Source: Dryococelus australis
Taxonomy: Eukaryota > Arthropoda > Insecta > Phasmatodea > Phasmatidae
Direction: 5' to 3'
NCBI GenBank assembly: GCA_029891345.1
Contig: CM057000.1
Span: forward strand, 134,877,663 to 134,941,662
Length of the DNA: 64,000 nucleotides
Part shown: piece after piece, positions 57,495 through 64,000 of the stretch
Layout of the letters: each line of letters opens with the position of its first letter
How positions within the stretch are numbered: the stretch's first letter is position 1
Translations under genes and position numbers: made by a program
Notes under the pieces: generated by a model
Database searches by the model: none
The model's input: only the letters and a program-made list of their open reading frames with translations
What the model was told of the DNA's origin: nothing

Positions 57495-60329
57495 CCTTTT
57501 ATTTCCTTCCATGTGTACGATCAGGTCGGGAAACATTGTGGCTTATTATATGTTCGGTTACACACATAGAGAAATGTTAGTGTAATTAAAAGCAAGTTGA
57601 ACAAATATAATATGTATTTACAAACAGACAAACCCACACAAACACATCATACAGAGATATGCATACATATAGTATATTTCACATAAAATATTTAAGTGGC
57701 TACTTATAAGTAATAATAATAATGCATGCGTGCGTGATGGAATAGAATGTTAAGTGAGGAATCTAAAATTGAAAAGAAAATATCTATTTTACGGAAGGAA
57801 AGAAATATATGCATGTCATGTATGGGTGCCTTGTGTAACATAAATTATGTTGAATCTGCTGGTTGTGAGATTTAGCTTAAACTGTATTGCGATATTATCT
57901 TTGCCATGAGAGTGAAAGATAACACTGATTTTCTCCGTCCGCTGGAAAGAGATCAGACAGAGCTCCTTTCTTTCTGGTGAATTTTGTAATCAATCAATTT
58001 ATCAAAGAACACAAGAAACAATTTTTTACAACACTACTTAAATGATATCATATGCAACTACGTTCCCAAAATGATTAGTAGATCAACATACTCAACATTA
58101 TATAACAGCTCAAGCAGTACGAAATGGAAATTCAATAAAACAAGAAAAATGTTCTGCTGTCAGCCTATCATTGCAAAAAATGATGGGATCTGCTCAAAAT
58201 TACCCATTGAAACACTGGTGTTCAAGAACATGACGCAACAAACATTTATGAAAACGTCTAGACTGATTCCAATAAAGTTCACCTTTTCTCTTCAAGCAAT
58301 ATTACGGCTAGCAATTTAAATCACACCAGAGATTCTTTTTATTTCATGCTTTGGGCTACTGGTTGTTTGTTCATGCACGTTATATATTATCTAGCAGATT
58401 AATTACAGGGTTAAACATTTTAATGTTTCAACTTCTCTTCATACTTTGATCCCAAGACTTTCAAATCAAATAATTTTGCAAATGGCTCGACAGGAACGAT
58501 GAAAGAACTACTGCATCTTAAATTGGAACTGGCTTACATTAGGACATGATGCGACGCCGAAGCCTCTACTCGAACTCGAGCCTTTTCAATACCCGGGCAT
58601 AAGTCGCGTGCTGCGGGAATCGTTGACGTCTCAATAGAATGGAACAGCTGGGCCTCCAGCTTATATAATACTGCGCCGCTGGTCCATCTCCTTAAGGCCG
58701 ACATCAGCGTTTATCGTTCCTCTGTTTCCTTCACGTTTACTCACAGCCATGTTACAAGCAAGAAGCCCAATATTCTCCATAAACCTTCCCTCGCGTTCTC
58801 TTAACAATTACCGCGACGACATGTCCTTCTTGTGTCGATGATCCAAGATAACAGTATCACTGTAGGAATTTTTGTGCAGAGAAACAAACTAGCCCAATGT
58901 AGGTTGCCAAGCCCAGAGAGGAAACTGTTTTAAGTAGTCCAGAACTAAACTAAATACTTTTGTCATAGGAACTTCACACGTTAATCAAAACAGATGATAG
59001 GGACTCTAGTAAAAAATGTAAATAATCTTGTCACAATGCAAAACGTAAATATAAACAAATATTAAAATAATGTTAAACTTCTGGAGGATGAACAAGGAAT
59101 TAAATAAATGAATTTAAAAGGACAAATACTGGGCTTAACACATAAAAACATTATCTAAGCAAAAAGCATTTAGTACTAAACAATAACAACACGACACTTT
59201 ACCACAGTACAGAAAATGACCATGCATAACCCTACTAGCGAACCATATGAGCAAACGATATCATGAAACAATTTCGAGCAACAATACCGAAAATATATCA
59301 CCCAAACATTCCTACGAAATAACACACTCTAACATGCCATCCATATTAAGCGACACTACATTTACATGTCTTCTAATGTCTCTTTAAATTATCACCCGTA
59401 ATGAAAGGCTCCATCTCGCATTGCAGGATTAGTGATAGGCCAAGATCGAAAATAGAAACTATTACATTATATCAACATTCTTAGTAAAATGTAAATCTAA
59501 AATTAGTACTCCAACTGTACGCCGTTCACACTAAAAATATTTCACTTTGATCATACAGGTGCATCCTTATTTTATTTAATCACATAATATAAGATCTATA
59601 AATAACCATAAAATATTTATCTTAACAATGTTTGTTGTTCATAAGGAAGTGAGTACATTTATTGGGGCAATCAGGTATACTGAGCATGTAAGTGTGTATA
59701 GTTAAAATCCTTATAACCCCGCAGTCTATTATAAAATATATCTCTAACAGATATCTGTACATAGCCATACTCCATATATGTTCATCGCAAATACTTACAG
59801 CATAACAGGCATTTATAAATAGTTACCACAGTCTTAAGTGTTAAGGATTTTTTTAAATTAATCAAATTTTTTTTTTGTTTCTAATGATTCTGTTTATTCA
59901 TATTCTTAACTAATTCGCACGCATGCACATTATGTTATTCAATAAAGCATCTTAATTCTGAGTTCATCAATAACCGAATTTATTTCTTCACTAACAGAAA
60001 GATACCCTCTTCATTGCAATGAAACAAACACATGTAGTTTGTCAACCAAGTTACTAGGGTCTTCAGAAACTAAGTAGCTAGACTTCACAAGCTCGATCTA
60101 CCCCACTCACAATTCCAGGCTCCATGAAAACAAGCAACCTTGACTGTAAACTTTGACCGCCATCTCGAACAACATACACCTCTTAAAACAAAAATTTTCG
60201 CAATTATTTGTACAATAATTCAAAATTGCAGAAAAACCATAAGACCTAGGCCTCGTCTTCGACGAAGTAAAAGATGGGGCGTGCTCCATGCTTCTATGTT
60301 GTGTGTGTGTAACTTTATTAAGATTTACT
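56537..60329. other. No gene recognised; long (AT)n microsatellite
   Basis: (AT)n of about 33 units at 57,428-57,494. A GC-richer segment at 58,550-58,780 contains TTATATAATAC near 58,660, which could be a TATA box, but no ORF or splice signal supports a gene. Confidence 0.4.
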
Positions 60330-60870
60330 TACCCCTGACAGGAGGTGAACTGAGAACTAAATCAGTACACACGTATTTACGCTCACCAGTATTTGAAGCA
60401 AGGAATGTGATAGTAAAAATGTAATTAATCTTGAATTACCCTCGATGGGGGGTCGAAGTAATTAATATCTCATTATAAATGCAAATTTTTTTAAACCTTG
60501 GTGTGATTCAAACGAATAAATTACCCAATACAAACATAGTTAAGTATTACATACCCTCGCTGGGAATCGAAGCAAGGTTTAGGTCGGTATAAATATATAT
60601 TTATGTTTTCCTTGCCCTCGATAGGGGTCGAACTAAAAACTGGTCCAGTATAAATGTATTTATTGTTTAATTGTCCTTTATGGGAATCGAAGCAAGATAT
60701 AGGTGCGCATAACTATAATTATATGTTCCTTTCTCTCGATGGGGTTCGAACCGGGAACTGGTCCAGTATACATGTACTGCAATTTAATTATCCTCTACGG
60801 GAAACTAATCAGGTAGTAAACCAGTACAAATGTATTTATGTTTCACTTATCTATGGCAGGAAACAACACC
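60330..60870. repeat. Degenerate tandem array, unit about 60 bp, seven or more copies
   Basis: The unit has a CCTCGATGGGGTTCGAAC-like core and a GGTCCAGTATAAATGTATTT half. Cores fall near 60,440, 60,500, 60,553, 60,612, 60,673, 60,735 and 60,795. The GGTTCGAACC-type core resembles a tRNA B box. Confidence 0.8.
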
Positions 60871-60956
60871 AACCAAGATGGCAGACGTATATCACAAACA
60901 TATTGGCGGTTCACGACTCAGTTGCTAGTGAGCAGTGGTCAGGGTAGGGCATGTAC

Positions 60957-62141
60957 TTAGGGCGGTATTTATAAACATATCTTAAGCTCTAGCTTCGTCA
61001 AGACTGAATATTTCTGTTCCATAGTCGCTGCTTAAGATCACGATTTGGAGCCACTTTCATACTCATAGAGACCTTGCTCAAGATGGCAAATAAGCTCAAG
61101 TCTACTGTAGAGATGACTTGAGACTGTGCTTTTTTATACGGCGGACGCTGATTGGATAACTTCATACGTCGAACTAGTGGACATTTATGCGAAATGGCGA
61201 TAGTAAAACATGTTTTAGGTTGAGATTAATGATTTAATTACACATTTGGACTAAGGTCTTAATTGTTCTGCTCTGTGAAAGTTTTTATAGAAATGTAATT
61301 GTACAGATTCCATTAATTTTTTTAAATGTAATTCCCATATTAGAAATTAAGTTCCGCTAATGACAAAGTAGTAACTAGATAGCGCTAAATGCCAAATAAC
61401 TTATTTGCCAAAAAAATGTTTTTCCTTTTTCAAATTTAATAGTAATCTTTAATAAGCGTTCATGTGCGTACCAAGAAACAAAATATAATCTATTATACTG
61501 TGTGTTAAATTAAAAATAAAAGTAGATGTTTTTAAACATAAATTCATTATACGCGGAAATTTTGGAATCAAAAGGTTATATAAAATGTCTTGGCCTTTGG
61601 TTTTGATTATTTCCGTTCAAAAGTGGGGCTCTCAATAGTGTACTGAGGTACTTTCTGCCTGCACGTGTAAACAAATCACATTATTCATACAGTTTCATTT
61701 ACAGTCTCCTTTTACACTCGTCCGCGACGTTTTGCTAAGCGAGAATAGCAATTTCCTTATTTTTGACTACATTAACGTAACTTTATTCGTTTAAACTTGT
61801 TTTTATGTATTTGCAATACCTGTGTATAATTTGAAATACGTTATTTGTCAATTTGCAGATAATATGCATAAAATATCAAACATACGTTACGTCGTGGTGA
61901 CAAAAATGCGTATTAATTTATATTTCGCGTCTAGCCGCCATGTTTCATTTTAATTCAAGCCTTTGTAGCACGTCTTAAGCTCGTATTTGACGAAGCCAGA
62001 AGTGTTCAAATATAAGCTACGCTTTGAGCACGCCACCTTCACGAAGATCCTCTTGTTTGTAGACTATGAAACATGGTGTGGAAATAACACTCTCTTGAGA
62101 AATAAGATGGTCTTGAGACATGGCTATGAATACTACCCTTA
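60957..62141. mobile_element. PIF/Harbinger-type MITE (about 1.18 kb)
   Basis: Ends GGGCGGTATTTATAAACATA and, inverted, GGGTAGTATTCATAGCCATG agree over about 32 bp. The element is flanked by TTA on both sides (60,957-60,959; 62,139-62,141). A 3-bp TWA duplication and GGG-started ends are hallmarks of PIF/Harbinger elements. No transposase ORF inside. Confidence 0.8.
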
Positions 62142-62520
62142 ACCTGTAATTACTGTGTACTTATTGTCGGTATTTATTCATAATGCAATTACTCGTTACT
62201 CCTAATTACTAATTACAAAGTTACACATTATGCAATTAACATCTAATTACACCTCTACAGGCCTCGAACAAAGGACTGACTCCTCGAACCTTCTGGTCCA
62301 ACACTACACCCTCCTTTCCCCCCACCACTAGCTTCTCGCCATCCACTCTCATCAGTTGTGTTTCGGCAGCCGATGGGTAAACATGTGTACTTAGCGTGTA
62401 ATTGCTCTCGGTACTTACTCATTATGCAATTCTAATTATTAAATTACATATAATTACACCTAATTACCCTGCAAGGGTTTCGAACCAAGGACTTACCGAC
62501 TCCTCAACCCTCCCTTGCCT
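62142..62520. repeat. Two diverged copies of a TTCGAACC-containing repeat
   Basis: Segments at about 62,145-62,310 and 62,390-62,515 share TTATGCAATT, CTAATTACACCT and a core with CTCGAACAAAGGACT or TTCGAACCAAGGACT. Related in theme to the array at 60.3-60.9 kb. Confidence 0.6.
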
Positions 62521-62799
62521 TTCGCCATCCAGACTTCCTCGAAAAATTTCAAAGTCCCACAAATGTCGCTTGGGCGCTTTGTCTACCAAAAGGGTACCCC
62601 TACAAGAAACAATCACAGTACACCTCTGAAAAGGGGGGGGGGGGGGTAACCCGGCAGCCAACCACAACAGACCTCCCAGGGGTATGAGGGATGGCAGGTG
62701 ATGTTTCCCAAATTAAAGGTGCCTCCAATTTATGTGTCTCTCGGAGAGCCCCCTTTCAAGGTTAACCAAATGCCACTTAGGCCACTAATGTCTTCATAG
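62521..62799. other. No gene recognised; poly-G tract at 62,633-62,646
   Basis: Nothing beyond the homopolymer. Confidence 0.4.
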
Positions 62800-62990
62800 C
62801 ATGCCAAAACCCTCCCGCTACCCCTACTCAACGGTCTGGGGTACGGGAAGTTCTGGGTTTGAATCCCAGACGAGGCATTGGTGTTAGTTTAAGTTAACTA
62901 ATAAGTTAGTTTGCAAGCCCTCCTCTGACAGGCTTTCAGGCATTACACCGGCGGACGTTTATAAGCCTTTCAATTCAATCGAATCCTATA
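62800..62990 (+). repeat. tRNA-derived SINE, second family
   Basis: B-box-like GGGTTTGAATCCCAG at about 62,852-62,866, then ACGAGGCATTGGTGTTAGTT and a GCCTTTCAA end, matching the inverted copy at 9,885-10,001. Confidence 0.65.
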
Positions 62991-64000
62991 CTGTTATAAT
63001 CGATTGATAATATTTATCTAAACTATATACTATGCAGCGATTTATGATAGACGCTTATACACAGACGAAAAAAAAAAATTCCGGGATATCTGAATTACTT
63101 TTAGCTACAAAATTACTTGAATATGGAATTGATGGAGAAACTAAAAGTCATGCAGAACGAAGATACCGAATCATAATCACTTTTGACTTCATCATCACGT
63201 GTTTGAAGCCCCTTAACAATCAAGTTCAACTAATATTCTCTGAAATGGGTTTCGGTCGAAGAACGAAGGAGAAAGAAGGACCGTACCATTAAATATAAGC
63301 TAATATAGAACACTTTTTATTTCCTCCAAATCAAATGTGAATGTGCTGTTAAGTTAACAGATCTTGACCTCATCTTTTCTAACTCAAAACTCCGGATACA
63401 TATGTTTTTTGTTTTGTATGTGGTTGCTAAGTAGAGACGTGGTGCATGAATTACTTGACCCGCCTACAGGGGGCTTGTATCAAAGGTAAGTTACAGCTGG
63501 GTTACTGGGGCAAAGTCGTGCATTACTAACTAAACCTACGTTAAGACAGATCAAGATCCCAAGTACTGTTTCTAGAGTTTGAGGATAGCTGGATTCCTGA
63601 TGCGATAGCCAAGTATTTTGACAAAAAAACTCTAAAATTAAAATTAAAAAACGGTTGAACTGCATAGCCAATTTCCAAATAATCATAACAATTATTGTCA
63701 TGGACAATTATTACAAATTTTATCTTATGGTCAGGAGGGAGGGGGGGGGGGATGAGTTCCAGTAAAATATATTTTTTTTTTTAGATTTTCCGCCACGCAT
63801 TCGATTTCAGGAGGTGCATGACAGTTTTGGGAATGACAAAGCATGAATAATACCTTCCTTAATGTTCCTGAATTGTTGCAGTATCAGCATTCAATATTTT
63901 ATAACTTGTAACAGCCGAAGTGAAATAATTTATAATTTTGTAGAAGCTACTACAAAGGTCATAATAGTTACGGTAGGCAAACAGAACATATTTCGGAAAA
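62991..64000. other. No gene recognised; poly-G tract at 63,740-63,751
   Basis: An 86-codon ORF at 63,032-63,292 lacks homology cues and splice context and is not called. Confidence 0.4.

Noticed and set aside
57359-57580. ORF with alternating Ile-Tyr
   Set aside because: Translation of the (AT)n microsatellite.
63032-63292. 86-codon ORF
   Set aside because: No homology cue, promoter or splice context, and a length expected by chance in 64 kb.

Overview
The window looks like nuclear DNA of an arthropod, most likely an insect. It is AT-rich, almost free of long ORFs, and crowded with tRNA-derived SINEs, MITEs, LINE and BEL/Pao remnants, microsatellites and decayed virus-like genes. Nothing bacterial is present: no operons, rRNA or CRISPR. 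A polyneopteran insect would fit the repeat style, but the species cannot be fixed from sequence alone.

Host gene evidence is thin and consists of candidate exons with splice signals. These are an internal coding exon at 241-407 (+), a short first exon with a GTAAGT donor at 33,787-33,831 (+), a two-sided exon at 35,545-35,713 (-), a CpG-rich exon with a GTAAGT donor at 53,948-54,290 (-), and a coding-like exon with a good 3' splice site at 55,283-55,441 (-). Much of the window could be intron of one or more very large genes.

The most notable content is viral. At 11,365-17,519 lies a degenerate Polinton/Maverick-type element of about 6.2 kb. It has terminal inverted repeats of about 157 bp and an imperfect 6-bp target duplication (ATTACT/ATTATT). 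Inside are remains of a double-jelly-roll (DJR) capsid-like gene (-), a divergent gene with a parvovirus-type phospholipase A2 domain (+), a Gly/Ala-rich hydrophobic small virion-like protein (+), and three further small remnants (-), one Rho-N/SAP-like and one with a zinc-knuckle-like motif. A second virus-derived block at 4,753-6,716 (-) holds a basic small protein, another DJR-like gene and a small gene of a family often seen in insect genomes. At 1,710-2,822 (-) is a TATA-driven gene with 27-residue repeats, of unknown origin.

Repeats dominate the rest. A MITE family with GGCTGTTCACG-type ends and TA duplications has about a dozen copies, densest at 54.5-56.5 kb. A PIF/Harbinger-type MITE with TTA duplications is at 60,960-62,138. 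Three SINE families are present, one copy having a 14-bp target duplication. There is also a LINE ORF2 C-terminus (23,570-24,205), a BEL/Pao gag (30,868-31,743), tandem arrays (150 bp x4; about 60 bp x7), and eleven poly-C/poly-G tracts.
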